Positions 32,294 through 47,200 of a stretch of 64,000 bases of DNA are shown piece after piece. The notes below the pieces were generated by a model, which was not told where the DNA came from, searched no databases, and saw only the letters and a list, made by a program, of their open reading frames with translations. Origin of the DNA: Phoronis australis (Eukaryota > Phoronida > Phoronidae); the NCBI GenBank assembly GCA_002633005.1, contig NMRA01000116.1:504521-568520 (forward strand), read 5' to 3'. The position numbers were made by a program, and so were the translations under genes. How positions within the stretch are numbered: the stretch's first letter is position 1; each line of letters opens with the position of its first letter.

Positions 32294-35200
32294 CTGCAAC
32301 AAAAATGTACACGATTAAGGCTCGACAAAAGCTTAGAACACAGCTAATGTGGGTTCAACCCTATGTACAATAATTTGCAGACACTGATGTTAACTTTTAG
32401 CGAAATGAGCAGTGGGGGCTTTGCAAACTAACTACAGTGCATCTGAAATTCTTAATACAGTGCTTCCAAAATAGCTTGGTAAAGTTACTGCAGTGTAGTA
32501 CTCAGCTCTGACAGTCCGACCTTGCAAAGCATCTGACACTAGCAGTCCCACAATCATAAGTGAAACCCGAGTTGTGGCTGATCAAACTATTCGTCTCCAA
32601 GGTGCAACACCTAACCCAGGCAATTGCTCTTCTAAAAGGTCAAGCTAACTCCTCTCCATAAATTCATTGAAAGGTGGCACAATATCTCTCGCCTAACTGC
32701 CCAGTACACAGGATTCTGACTAACAACAGATGGCGCAACAGTTATCCCTCACCTGACTGCCAGATAACCCTGTATGCAGAGCTCTGTGAACCACTGAAAG
32801 CCTGGTGCGTCCACACGACCTCCCATGATCATCACCATTTCCTCTGTCAACTTTATATCTGGTTCAAAGCCCAAGTTACCTCCAGGGGAGCTCTCAAACA
32901 GGAAACCAAAATCTAGGAAACATGACAAATTTAGTGTTAAATTTTTGTTGTGTCCTGTTTCACAAGTGAACATTCATATGTGAAATGTCAAAATTAATTT
33001 CACACTGAAAGTTCCACACATGAACATCTTTCACTAAAAAATATTAAGAAGCTGGTTTCACAATCCACAAATTAGTTAGGTAAAATGTGGTATTTAAGAT
33101 GCTTGCAATAATCAGTAAAAGAAAATGTTAATTTGCCAGAAGGCTCATGAGCCCATTTCATTCAATGCGACTCTATTCACACAAGCATGACCACCTGTTT
33201 ACTAATCACTTGAATAAACTGATGTTGGCAGGTATGTCAACCTCAAGTTACTTTCATATACACAACGTTTCACCAGTTCTCACAAAGTTTTTGTTACCAA
33301 ACACCTTGAGCAAATTCTGAACTTTTGCATTTCACTGAAACAGTTTCCTGATCTATAAGCTTCAAACAAAAAGAGTCAGAATACAAAATATTCTCACCAA
33401 TATGTATGATGTGTCCCTGGCTATTCAACATTATGTTACCGTTGTGACGGTCCTTGATTTGTAACAAGTATCCCACAATGCTGTAGGCTGCCACGCTCAA
33501 AATGAAATTTCTACGTGCCTGAAACCAGACAAAACAGTTTTTAAAACTATGTGAAGCCCTAACCACATATGAATAAAACAACAGAATACTTTCAAATAAA
33601 CCTTTTGAACTCAGGTCTCCTATAAAGTTTTCAAACATTTACAACTTACATTTGCTACAAAATACTCCAAAGGGCATCTGATGACAACTGCACACTCAGA
33701 AAAAATCATAAAATAATTTTTGTTAACTTTACAGTTTCGCGAAGTTAAACAAAATCAAACTGCACATGGTGTTCTAAACTGTAGCACCTGCCCTGTAAGC
33801 CACCGCGCAAAGTTATTAAACTTACATAAAATGCAAATATATGTGATTGAAGGCTGCCATATATTTCCCTGTGGATGGGTGGGTAAAGTGATCAGTGCAA
33901 ACTGCTTTTGAAGACTGGTTCATTAAGTTAATCACTATTAATCTCATACACTCAAGCAAACTCAAGCTAAATGTCCAAACAGCCAGTGTTGATAAGTGTT
34001 GACTCGTGGTGACCTCTTGAGTCACTTTCAGCAACAGACACACCGTCTCATAATCACTATTGCAATGACTTGCTGGCTGACTATATACTTGGTAACTGCT
34101 ATACTCTAACTGCTCTCTCTATAACTGATGGTAAACAAATAGACCAGCTACGTAAAAGTTAAAGAGCTAAGATCAATGCCACTCTACTCCTGACAAAGAT
34201 GAAACTGCGTCAAACACTTACTGCCTGAAACTCTGGTGTGCTCTCATCGCCATACTTATTATGGAAGTATTCGTACATTCCAATGTCCGTCTGACGCCCG
34301 ATCTGATCACGTGACTTGCTGTCAGGGACACACTCGATCACACCGCACTAGAATGAAGTAGGACATTTGACGTGTAAAACAACTCTGTCAGAAAAGAGAA
34401 GGGAGTCTTAAAGATAATTAGCTAACTGTTAATATATGTTGCAAGCTGAAAAAATGTATCAGCCTGAGTTACAAAGAACACAAAATCGTGACCCCTCCAA
34501 CAGAATTTACTCAGCTACAGGCCTGGTTTTGTGTATATTACTTGACTAAAAATACACTGATCGGAAACCCGGTCTGGCACAAGTTTACAAGAGTGTGGTC
34601 CTACCCCAGGTGCAGTGGCTACTACTCGGTAGGGGGCCAGGTACAGATCTAGTCCATTCAGCTGGAAGATGTGCTTAAACAGACTAATCACTTGTAAGGC
34701 CAGCATGTCCTACAATGTAGTAAACAGACTAATCACTTGTAAGGCCAGCATGTCCTACAATGTAGTAAACAAATGTTAGTGTGAACAGAGTACATAAACT
34801 GTACTGAACTAGACAATACCATGTCAAAGGTGCAAAAGTTCAGAAAGTGTCTAAAAACGGGTTGACTACATGCAGCTCCTTTGGAATTCTGAAATATTTT
34901 CCTAACAATTAAACTTCGTTGAAAACATGACTTTTTGTTTGAAAGCTTGACAGAGTCGATCATAATGTCGAAACAATCTCCTTTCCTCACTATCAATGAC
35001 TCTGAATCAAGCTTTCAAACACAAAAGTTTAGTCGTGTTTCAAAAAAGTTTGTGTGAATGAAGGGATGCTACCGTAATATATTAACATAATTACTGAATG
35101 ATTTGCGAAATTTGTTTGGGCTGAGCAAAATTTGTTCTCACATTCCCCCCCATCAAAATACTGGTTTTGGTCTGGGAGTAGTTGATTAAAACCCATGGAT

Positions 35201-38200
35201 CCACAACTACAGATTCCAAGACAATTTGGATTCATTGGTAAAATATCAAAATTACTGACAACTCTCAGAAGGAATGACCGCATAAATATTTTAGATTATA
35301 CTTAATGCACAGTAATGTTCAACATTTCAAACCTGTATGGCATAGACAAAAATAACATAAAATGTTATGTGCTACAAAACTTTGCTTGAAACCAACTCCA
35401 AAACAACACAGAAGCATGGTTCAACACAGATGCAATGGCTGCAGCTACGATTCGCACTGATACACTGTGACCTTGAGAATGGTTAGAAAAAATGTCTTTC
35501 CATAAATTTGCATTTCATCACAATAAGCTTTATGAATCCCATTCACAGTTCATAAACTGACCTGCCTGACATCATCTCCCACTTTAAATATACACGCCTG
35601 CCAGTACTGTAGTGAAGCGCTGTCAGCCTTTCGTTTGGTGGTTGGTGACGCCGCTTGGCTCATTTGATTCTCTAGCTCATTTATGCCACATTTTTCAACC
35701 TTGAAACGGGCCAGATATGGCGCTTTGGCAGCACTTAAAAGGTAAATTCGTGATAAATGTCATTATTCCGATTCATTGCATCTACAAATTCATGTTGAAC
35801 TTTGGTTCTTTAATGGTTTACAACAATTCAAAATTATATTGTGTTACGTTTAACTTATTTTCCCACTGTTCTGTACTGAAACTGCTACTAAATGAATACA
35901 ACAACCGAAGCCATAACACTGACAAGAAAATAGTCCAGTACTGGGTAATAGACTGATATAACGTGCCTGCATTTTGAGAACCAGTTTCCTCCACTGAATA
36001 ACAGGCATCAACTGGATCTCAAGATGCAGGTACGTTACATCAGACTACTACCCAGTCTTGCACTGCAAAATATATTGACAAATGAAAAATATAAGAACAC
36101 TACGTTTACCTTTGCATAGGAACACCTGAGTTGTAGTCAATCTCAAGAATGATGGACTCAGGGTTAGAAGGCAGGTAACATCCTGTCTGTAACTTGATCT
36201 GACTCAAAGCCTTGAGACAGGCTCTCTTTCGCTCAGGACCCTTGGGATAAGGCCTAGACAGAAAAAACTGACTACTTCCAATGCGAATCAAACAACTGTT
36301 CATCATACACAGAGCCTACTTAAGGCACGGAATCTTTTGCTACCCTCCGTGAGGAAGAGGCAAGATGAAGAATGTGATGCACAGTAAAATGTCAGCAAGA
36401 TCCAATATGGCAGCTAAGGGAAATTTCATTCTCTTGTTTTTTTCATAAAAGATAAAAAGCACCAAATTAGTGCTTATCCATGTTCAGGTTCTGTTACCAT
36501 AATTGCCATTAAACAATATTCTGAAAAACTGTGGACATTCACAACAATGTTAATTAGAAGCCCTTGAAAAATGGCTGTTAATTTTTGTACAAAATTTGAG
36601 ATTTTACTGCACTTTGGAGGACGAGGTAGAGTTAGTATAGAGGTAAAGGCATACTAACTCACAGTAATGCAGGAAACAAAAACAGCACCTCAACTCCTTT
36701 TTCCTTACATTAAAGTTACATTGCAAGTACCTGCATACATTAGATGAAGAAGACAGATTACTTGGTAAAGAAAGCCTATTATAAACGGTATTGTCAAAAT
36801 GTTATAGGACGTATTAAAGCATTTCTTAGAGAAAGAGTAGTGGAAAAGAGAACATCAAGAATTTCCAGAACAGAAAAGTGGACACCAGATTGCACTAAAA
36901 ATCTAGTTCCGTAGACAGCAAGGTAGAAGGTGGACGGCCTAAATCTGAACTTTTGACGAATAATTGTAAATAATGATGTTTGTGTGATTACTCTCCGTGC
37001 CTTTAGACTGCATATAAATGGAGTACAGTTTCATTGAATAACTGTCATTTTAACAATTAAACATAGCACTAAGACATTTTGGATATTATAATTTAGCAAC
37101 ATTGATCATTTATAAACAAAACCCTCATTTTTCTAGGATTGCTAGTAGATGTTGTGTATCCAGAGCTATTTTCACTAGAACACAAAACACCCACAGAACA
37201 CAAAACACCCACAGAACACAAAACACCCACAGAACACAAAACACCCACAGAACACAAAGCAAATGGAGGGTTCTAAAACTCAAGGTCAAGCTAAATGAGC
37301 GCTACAAATAATGTTGTCGCCAGTCAAAGTACATTCAAGTCAACTAGCGCCACCAACCTTATTATGCCAGAGACATTAGTGATTTCGTCAAAGAAGGTAA
37401 ACTCTCTCTCATAGAACTTCTGTGCAGGTCCAGTAAGTGAGCCTGTAATTTCTTTCATCAATTTCTCTAGCTTTTCACCAATTTCAGCTGAAAGTGTGTA
37501 ACGTTACTTTAAGTGGTTAATTTATTTATAAACTTACATTCTGTGAAGAAGCAATCTTTTGATTTCCACCACTGCAGATACAAAAAGGTCTCAACTTTTT
37601 CCTAACTCAGAAGAGAAGTGATTTTTGTTATTCCTAAAGCTTATATAGGTCCTTATCCACAAGCCTGTCTATTTAATAGTCAAATATCAATAAAACTATA
37701 GAATTTAACTGTCATTAAAAGTATAATATTTGTGAAAATAGAAAGCCTGTAGAATTTGTTTTTCACTTTTTATCTAACTGTCATAAATTTAGCAAAAAAA
37801 AGAAAGGAATGTCGATGACAAAACAACGGTATCAATAACACACGACCAAATTTTGTTTCTTATAAACGTTCAAAATGAAATCTAAAAAATGGTGATAGTT
37901 TTCTAAATTATCCTTTCGACTTTCGATACTTTCATTTATTTTCACAAAGACCACAGTAACAGTCCTACTCTTTATGGTCCCCTCAAAGAAATACGTGACG
38001 TAATGCTACTCACGGTCCTTGTGCTCACAGTCTTCATCCATGAACACATTGGTCTTCATGTTCCACAGGAGCTGATGTGCTAGCAGTTGGGAGTGTTTGG
38101 CCAGCCACAGGATCAGGCCATGCACGTACCCCATCTGGTGGTGGCAGAATTCATGGTCAGTCACAACACAAGTACCAGTCAAAGTTACAAAGAATCCAGC

Positions 38201-41200
38201 TTTGATTTAGACCACTTACTGTATTGAAACTGGTCTCAACCGGTTCCACACTCAAAGGAGACGAAACTTCTGGGCTTCAAAAAACTTACCATTGATTACT
38301 GCTTGAGAAAAGACACAGTATGGTCTCACACTGCAGGTCACTTTATGTGATAAGCATGGTCTCAAACAAGTCTTCCAGAGGTCAGATATCCCCTCTTGTC
38401 TAGTATGTAAATATATACCTGAGGCCAGTTTGATGACAGTTTGTGGTCTAAGTCAAAGTTAGTTTTTTTGATGCAAGATGGGTTCATACCAGTGTTAAGG
38501 TAACAGCTTCCAGACGAGTGTTAGCAATTATCACTATTTTCCAACCCATGAAACCTAATATTTTTAAAATCCTTGATGATCACAAACTATTGCCTACACA
38601 AAATAATGCTTAGATCTCTGCAGTCACAGAATAAAGTATTAGAATTTCTGGGCAAGTTTCCTCCAAAAAGTTTCCACCAGCAGTAATTATGGCTACGCCT
38701 ACAAAAAAACATTTGTTTTTGAAAAATCTGGGTTACACTAATACAAACCAATGAGAATGATTTTTGTAGTGTACACGTTATATTTCTGTAACCATCAAGG
38801 ATTTCGTATTCATGATTTAAAAACCAATTTTTTAAAAACCCAGTATTTAAAAATCCAATCCTTCATGACTAAGTTATGCAGTACAATAACATATTCGACT
38901 CAAAAATCCTAATCATCCAATTGTGTTTTCAGGATATCCAAAATCTCAAGGTTCACCTCATAAGGACCTCCTCCCTACCCAGTAACCATGGATATCACAA
39001 CCCTCTTGCTCATTATCAACTTGTTTTAATCAATGAAGTTACCTCCCCTGAGCAGGTCTAACATTTATTGCCCAACAATTCGTTACTTGTCCTAAGAATC
39101 AACTACTTGCCCCACAAACCAGCAATTATTGGGCGTAACATACCTCTCCTCATAACCTAACTCAGTGGCAAGCATCAGCCTCCTCATTCAACATTTTTTT
39201 GTATACATTGGACATAATTCACTGTAGTCGTTATGTCTTGAATTGGTTTCTTTGAAATTTAGAAGAGCCTTTTTGCACACTTACTGTATCATATCGGAGT
39301 GCTTGAACTAACTGAGGAATGTAAAACAAGAGAGCATCCTGAAAAGAAAAGAAAACCTTGTGACAGAAGCAGTGGTCTGGTAGTTTTCAAAATAACAGAG
39401 ACGGAGTAACGTGACTGCATCAAGCATTGTCATATATTCTACATTCATGTGGTGAAACCTTCGAGTCAATTTATCACCACCTGCAAAAGGTCGACGATCA
39501 ACACCTAGTAATAAGCCATTTGCTTTGTCTATGTACACACTTGATGACTGTGTCACCAAAATATAACTTGATCAACACTCAACTGACTGCATCTGCAAGA
39601 AAACATTTGTCTATAAATAAGTGACAATACAACAGATGGCATAATAGAAAAAACAATTTAAAGGGGCTTCCGCTTCACTATTTCAACTCGTAGTGTACTT
39701 ACAGGAGGGTAACTCTTAAGGACGCGTACAGCAAACTGTGCCGTGAGTGGATGAGGGGGGAACATCCGAGAGAAGTAGGAGAGTGCAACCACAGGAGGCA
39801 CAGATGACCAGGTGAGAACTTGGGCCAGCTGAAAAGTAATTTGGAGACACAGGTGAAAACAGGTAGGTCTTGAAAAAGTTACATATTAAATACAGTCGTT
39901 ATAGAAATGCCTTGTTTGTACTCGGGTATTATGTGTGACTGAGTCACAATGGACTTAAGAATCCTTTTGTTAAGAAATGGTTATGTTGTTAAATGAAACC
40001 AGCGAGTTGGGAAATGTTGTTCATGTTTACAAACACTCAGGTAAAAATTTAAAGCAACTTCAAAAGGGATCAGTATAATCATGTGTTTGTCATTAGTCTT
40101 CATACAAGACATATCTTGGTTGCATCACGTGACCTATAGTTACTTCAAGTCTGAAAATATCTCTGCCCCGAGCCGGGTGTTAACCCAGGACCTTGTTAAG
40201 ATGATAATTTTTACTTGTGTACAATATCAACATGCTGAATTATAGCAACAAAATTATAACTAAAAGATTGTTAACCATCTGTTGATACTAATGACTCAAT
40301 AGTAGACACCAGAGGTCTGTTTCATGGAAAGTGACTAAGGCTTAAGACAGAAAATGTGGTCTTATGTTCCACATAACTATTTCTGAAAAAGAATTCAAAC
40401 CCACTTTTAAATTAGCAAAAAAATATGGAACCTGAGAATATAATCATTAATAACTGAGAAAACTTGTACAAATCATGTCCAGGCAGTGTTTTGGTGATAA
40501 TAATTACACGACTAATCCTGTGTTTGTGAAGAGAGTGCGTAAGACTACAAAACATATTCCAACAACATGGAGCAGACGACAGTACCTCTGGTGCGTCTGC
40601 TTCTACGATACTTTCTGTGACAAGATGGTGAATGGCTTGAGGAATGTGGCTGACAACACCAGGATTGAGTCGAACAAGTCGGGTCACCTCCCTAACAAGG
40701 GCCTCTGAACTCTTGAACCTGAAACATTGAGCAATTTGCTGAATTTTTACTTCCAACAATGACTATTTTGGTCAACATGTTGCTCAAAACTTATCAGTTG
40801 GAGTTCATAACATTTTCTGAATATTTAGAGCAACTGATTTGATAAGAATCTTAACTGGCAGAAACAGTGGAATGGTGAGGGATCTCCTTCCAGAACTCCT
40901 TGTCTACTAGCACAAATACAGCAGCTTCAATGCATTCTATGCCATCCACACTTTTGTTACACAAATGTTTTCTCATACATACCTCATAGGCAGGAAGACT
41001 GTCAACGTAAGTGACAGGTCTCGGGCTAGAAGTGTCATTTCTCTGCACTGTTTCTCAAACATACCTCATAGGCAAGAAGACAGTCAAAGTGGGTGAGAGG
41101 TCCCAGGCCAGCCGTGCCATTTCTCTGTACTGTTTCTCATACACTGGTTGCGTCCTCCAAGCGCTGATTGTGTCCTCACCCTCAACATTACGGTCCAGCA

Positions 41201-44200
41201 GTGCCATTGGGTTATACCAGGCAGTCAGACGCTCAAACTCGTTTGCCTTGAACAGATATACAGTGGCTATTAGTAAATGAACAAAGAAAGAAAACATTCT
41301 GACACTGAGATCAGCATTTCCAAACCATTCACTGCAAGCTCTCAATGTATTTTTTCAAAGATTCTTGCAGTACTTTTAATCTGTTATATTCATTCACTTA
41401 TCTGTAAGGCTCTTCTCCAAATCCCCCATTTTGTAACCCGTAATCAAAGAATCAGGTAATGCTATTTGACCTTCAAACATGTAGACTATCATATATGATA
41501 TGTCACTGGAGTTTTCTACACTCAAGCCCAAAGTGTATATTCCTAAAATAGCATTTTAAGGAAACCGAAAGTCAAATGAGAAAAATTTTGCATTGTTTTT
41601 CAACCCTAGGCATATTTTCTGAGTTTTTGCATATCTGCATAAAAGGCACATTTCAAACAGAGTATTAAAAAGTGCAAATATTAGACAATGCGGTAGTGTC
41701 CTTATATTTAGCTTACCAGCCACTTAATGAACAGGAATAAATAACAAATAATTGAACGGCTACAATAAATCTAAGACATACTCACCAGGAGGGAGAGAAT
41801 GAGGACCCTACGTTTGATGTAATCCTTAAGGTACGTGTTGTTGGTCACCATACCTTTCTTACCTGTGCCTGAAATGACACAAACAACTTACAAAGCATGT
41901 AAACAAACTTAAGGTTTATTTAAAGTACACCATTCAGAACTGAACACTCAACAAAATACATTAGACCCTAACACTGAAATATACTACTTGGTTTTGAACA
42001 CTCACATTTATGAATTAGACCCTAATACTGAAATACAATACTTAGAGTTGAACACTTGTTAGTTCCTAACAGTGGACAACAAGGTAATACAAACAATACA
42101 AGGTTTTAACCCTAAAAATAACCATCATGAAAATCGGTTGCTTACAAACCAGTTCTTGAAAGCTAATCAGCAATGAACACTTATTAAAGGAAATTTGGTT
42201 AAAATATTTTTCACTTTTAACAAAAATTTGATTTTATTTGAAGCATTAACCGCACAGTAGCTTTACCCGATGATCGCTTGGAGTAGGTCGACATATTGGT
42301 AGCAAGGGGCACCAAAGTAGTGTAACCTTGGGACTGGGTACGCTTGCTGAGATCAGCGCTCATTGATCGATACTCCTGTACAGGTGACGTGGCGAATGAG
42401 CCACGTGAAGTGATTTCAACGCCAGAATCAGCGACTAGAACAAAATGACAAAATGTTAGGTTAAAGGTCAACGCTGAACAAAACAAAACAAGAGGTGCAG
42501 CAAGTTAGTGGCACTTGTTGGATAACTAAAACAACGACGCTTACTGAACAATTCTTTGCCGGAGAATTTCTTTTCCAGTTTAGTATAATCTGTAGTGCAA
42601 AACGTTATTGACATAATTTTAGAGTAAAATGTATAACTCAGACATCTAGTAATAACTGAAAGTGTGCAAGAACAAAAGATTGTACTTAAACTTTGTGATA
42701 TTATGGTCATCCATTCTCCTGGGACTGAACAGCCCCTCCTAAACCTTGCACACTAACATTCAGTGACGAAAAGCATGCTTGTAAAGAAATATTTGGACAT
42801 TCTGTAAATTTCCCAGGATCAATAGTAGCAAGATGAAATTACCAGGAAGGGACGGCTATTTTGGACATTTTAAAAGTCACATTTTCAAAAATGAGATGTA
42901 AAAACAAATTGTTTAAGTCGTCAGCAATCCATGACATTGATTTGGTTCTTGCATATTACATAACAGTTGTGCTGACATGCTTTGAATATGGCATGTCTTA
43001 ACTTTACAAAAGACCCATGCATAAACTTTGTGAACTGTGACCTCATAAATTATGGTTCTCTCATTGGTCATTTCTTCATAAACCCATTCCCGACTTATAG
43101 TCTACATTGCACAGTTGTCACAGAAAAGAGGCGTTTCATCAATACCATCTTTTGAATAAGTTACAGACTCACCTGAAATACTATATTATGTGTACCATAA
43201 TTTAATAATAACATTAGGGACAAACAAACTGACATCCATTTCAGAAACTCCAGTAAAATAATAAAACTATATTTGACCACAGCGCCATCCATATATCAAC
43301 GGCATACCAGTCCTGGACACTGATGTGTATTAGAATTTCAGAAAGCACGCATTGAAGTCAACATTTTCAATGCATAATTAGGTCACTATTTAAACAAAGA
43401 AACTGATCCCATTCTGTGGTCAAAGGTCAACTCTTTCCAATCTTATGGTATTAATTATTTCCTTCTCAGTCAAACAGTATTTTTTCAGAAATATACCAGA
43501 ACACCCCATTGTTTAGCCACTCGACACTTCCTGGTAATGCCTCTCAAGTAGTAGGAATGCATACCACCAACATTTAGAGTAACTGTTATATTTAACATTA
43601 GGTATACAACACTCAATGGTATGTAGCATAATCCAATAGTTGTGGAAAGACATTCATATAAAGAGATCAAGTTTGAGTCTAATACTGGAATAAAAACTTA
43701 CAAAAAATTAGCGACGTTTCGTCCGCATCTGACGGACTTCAGCTTGGTTTGTGACGTTATCGTTATTCTGGCCAATTGGTGGCGTTTTGGCCAGACAGCG
43801 CGGCATTGACGTCAGAACACCATCCCATACGTGTGACAAATCGAATCTTAAACCGCCTTTTTTATTTAAAGAAGGACTGTCTCTCAATGCGCTGATGGAG
43901 AGCTTCGTTTACATCCTTCTGAACCAGTCTTTTTTGTAAGTTTCTATTCCAGTATTAGACTCAAACTTGATCTGTTTTCTCATTACAACTGAATGTCTCA
44001 AAATTTTCATGCTTTTACATTCATTTAAAACAGGACATGTCAAGTGCAGAATTCAGAAATGGCACGGAAAATCTTCTCTTGCGTGAAATGTACACTCACG
44101 CCAAGGCCTCGGGTTACTTCTAAAACGGCACTTAATCCGTGATTTCCTTTAACACATTCTGGTCCCGTTACTTACATGCACAATTTAAACTCTGTCCTAC

Positions 44201-47200
44201 CACGCACGACTGTGAAGCTAGTGTACTGTTTTGACTTAACTAAAACTTTGTTATTATAATAAAAAATTTTAATACCTGAGATAGCACCTCAAAACTAATC
44301 TGTTTAAAAATTCTAACCAAAATTCATAATTTTTTTTTATATATTTTCTATGAATTTGCAAACACAATCAAAAACAAATTATCAGGAGTGACATTGAATA
44401 CTTCTCTCGTATGTGCAGACTTCTACCAATATTTTACACTTACCAAGGTAGTCACTCTGTTCTATCCTTTGAATGTACCGTATTCCCCCTAACAAGCGCC
44501 TATACCCCTATAAGCGCCCCCCACGCGTTTCCAGACTTTGCTAAAATAAACGCCCAGCCCATGAACGTGTATACATGCAAAAAATGCCTTACCTACAGTT
44601 CTAAAATTCTACTGTATTAATGTCTTCAATTTATCAAAAATATCCGACAGTCCTGCAAACATCATTGTGAGCGTAATTTCTAGACCACGGGCCTCGCCGC
44701 TATGTCAGTATTTAGCTGTGTATAAACTATACAGTTCAACTTCCACAGTGCTTCAAAAAGAACGGAAAAATTTTGCTGATCTTGCGAGGAACATGTCCCA
44801 CTATGGTCAGGCCATTCAGAACAGATGCAGCGTACTTGTCAAAGGGACTGTATTGTACTTTTCCCATACAGATCTTCTCCTCAACAAGAAACCAGATTTT
44901 TTTGTACTACACATGAAAATCGCGAATAGAAAACTAATAAAAAAAATTTGACCAGTGTTAAAAGCACGCTACATGCATGTAGGCAATGAGATAAATATAG
45001 CTCATTGCGTGTAGGCCTGCTTCTCTGGCTAATAAACTCTGATGACACGCACGCGCTCGCTCACATGGCACACACACACACAGACAAACTTCAAAACAAA
45101 CATCACGTGACAACAACATGTGTGTTTGTCCAGATTTTTGTCATGTTACAGGGTGCGATCTAGCGCAGATTTGGACTTATTCTGCGGTTAATCCTGACTG
45201 AACAGGAACTTAAAAATCTTAGGGACACTATTTGGAAAACTTAAGGAGGATTTCAGGTAATTTGTTGAGTTGAAATTGTATTTTTATTCAAGAATTCTCA
45301 AGTTGCCCTAAGGATGATCGCGAGGCAGCGACGCATCAGTCGGCGAGTTTTCGCCTTGGGATTTCAGCACAATTTTCTGAAAAAGGATCGTAATTTAACA
45401 ATGAAGTTTGATAGCAATGCACCAAAATTTTGTGGAAAGTCTGTCACAGATTACAGATACGTTGCAGAGCGTAAATTTGACAAATCCTAGCTTCCAATTT
45501 CACCCGTTGCTTACTCCCGCGCTTATTAAGGCGAATGGGGCATTCTGTTTTCTTTTTTTAACACTTCTTTCTGTTTCATTTTTTCCTTCATTCTACATGC
45601 ACAAGGACTACCATGTATAATGTCATCAGTTTCCTTTGTTTGTTGTTTTGACTTATGCTGGGATCAGTCACCAAAACTAATATGTACTTTGAAAATTTCA
45701 CCAAAATCCACTTCAAACCTATTTTTGTGAAAAACTGTTCATGCACAAAAACAAAAATATAACACCGCTTACTTAATGAAAATTAACACGATTATTATTT
45801 CACAAATAACGACAATTCTTGCAATTTGTAGCTGTTGGTGTTCCCGAAATTCCATAAAAAAGTGAACGCAGTCTCCAGTCATCCCTTATACCAAAAGCAA
45901 TATGCACCTCCCAGTGCAAACATGCGTCCACACATCCACACTGAGGAAAATGTGGCAGTGACATAACAGATGAACCGTGTGCTTGCAAGCATGTATTTCT
46001 AACAAATACGCTGTAATGCATAGTGTATACAACAAAGGCAAAAGTTGTTGAAATAGTGACTGCTGTTATTACTGCTTAGTTTTAGAGACAGTCAATCTAA
46101 TTGACCTAGATCTATGATTTTGAGTGACGGCTTAACTGACCAATCAAAATGCTGCATTCTTGACACACCTTTGTTTCCAAGCTGCCATTTTCCTCAACAA
46201 ACAACACATTGTCGGGTAAAACATATTGTTTGGTTGTCGGGTATAATGTGACTTAGCGCTAATATATCCTAGATGCCCACCCCAGATTTACTGCAATTTT
46301 ATCCATGTTCAGTTACACAGCCAATTCAAATAATATAGCTGGGTCTTCAATTCCTTTCAAAACCCCCATTTCAGTGTGAATGCCACTCAATGGAGAATTT
46401 CAACTCCTCAAATATACATAACTATACAATACACTCATCAATGAGTCACAAACAGTTTCGTTTGACGCATGCGAATTGGCTTACAAAACTGGAAATCTCA
46501 AACCCATGGTTAAAAACTTGCCCTTGTTTTATCAAAAGCACCAGTTTTAAACCTCCATGGTTCCAGACCTAATGCAAATCCCCTGATTTTAAAATCGCTC
46601 AATTTCAACGCAGTAGTCAAATACAGTGAGAGCAACATAACATAAAACTCTACTTTTCGCAGTCGTAATTTCAACAAATTTTACCTTGAATTCACGAGGT
46701 AGCCCAGACCAACAATTCCCCAAACAATCAAGAAAAAAGTCATGCAAATTAGGAGATATCAATAAATTTGAAACCAACTGTAATGCAGATAATTACCATG
46801 GTGATGGAAATATGGTAGGTGAAAAATTGTAGATGAAGACATCTTCTTAACAACTGGATCTTTACAGCAAAAAAGATTATATTTTAATTGTAATATTATG
46901 CAATCACCAAAATACAGATGTAACAAATTCTGTATGTTTCAACAGTTTTATAATCATCAAACAACACGTACGATGACGCTACTGAAGGTTGGGAGACAAG
47001 ACTGTTGAAAACAAAATAGAGGATTTTGGTTAGGAATTTTTAAGAAGCGTACAATTATTATTATGTGTGAGACAAAGATCTTGATATCCTAAAACTGCAC
47101 AGTAGCAGTCATACTTTAATAAAAATAAATCTGATATTATTAAACACAGCCTACTGTAGGTTAGTCACCCAACAAGTAATGTATTGGCCTTATCTATGTA

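Noticed and set aside
40165-40200. tRNA T-arm-like gggtgttaacccagg
   Set aside because: There is no A box at the right distance, so it is probably chance.
44465-44560. aagcgcc/aaacgccc-rich block, also near 25514 and 58560-58670
   Set aside because: Looks like a common low-copy repeat with AT/GC word similarity, but the copies are too diverged here to define boundaries or a family.
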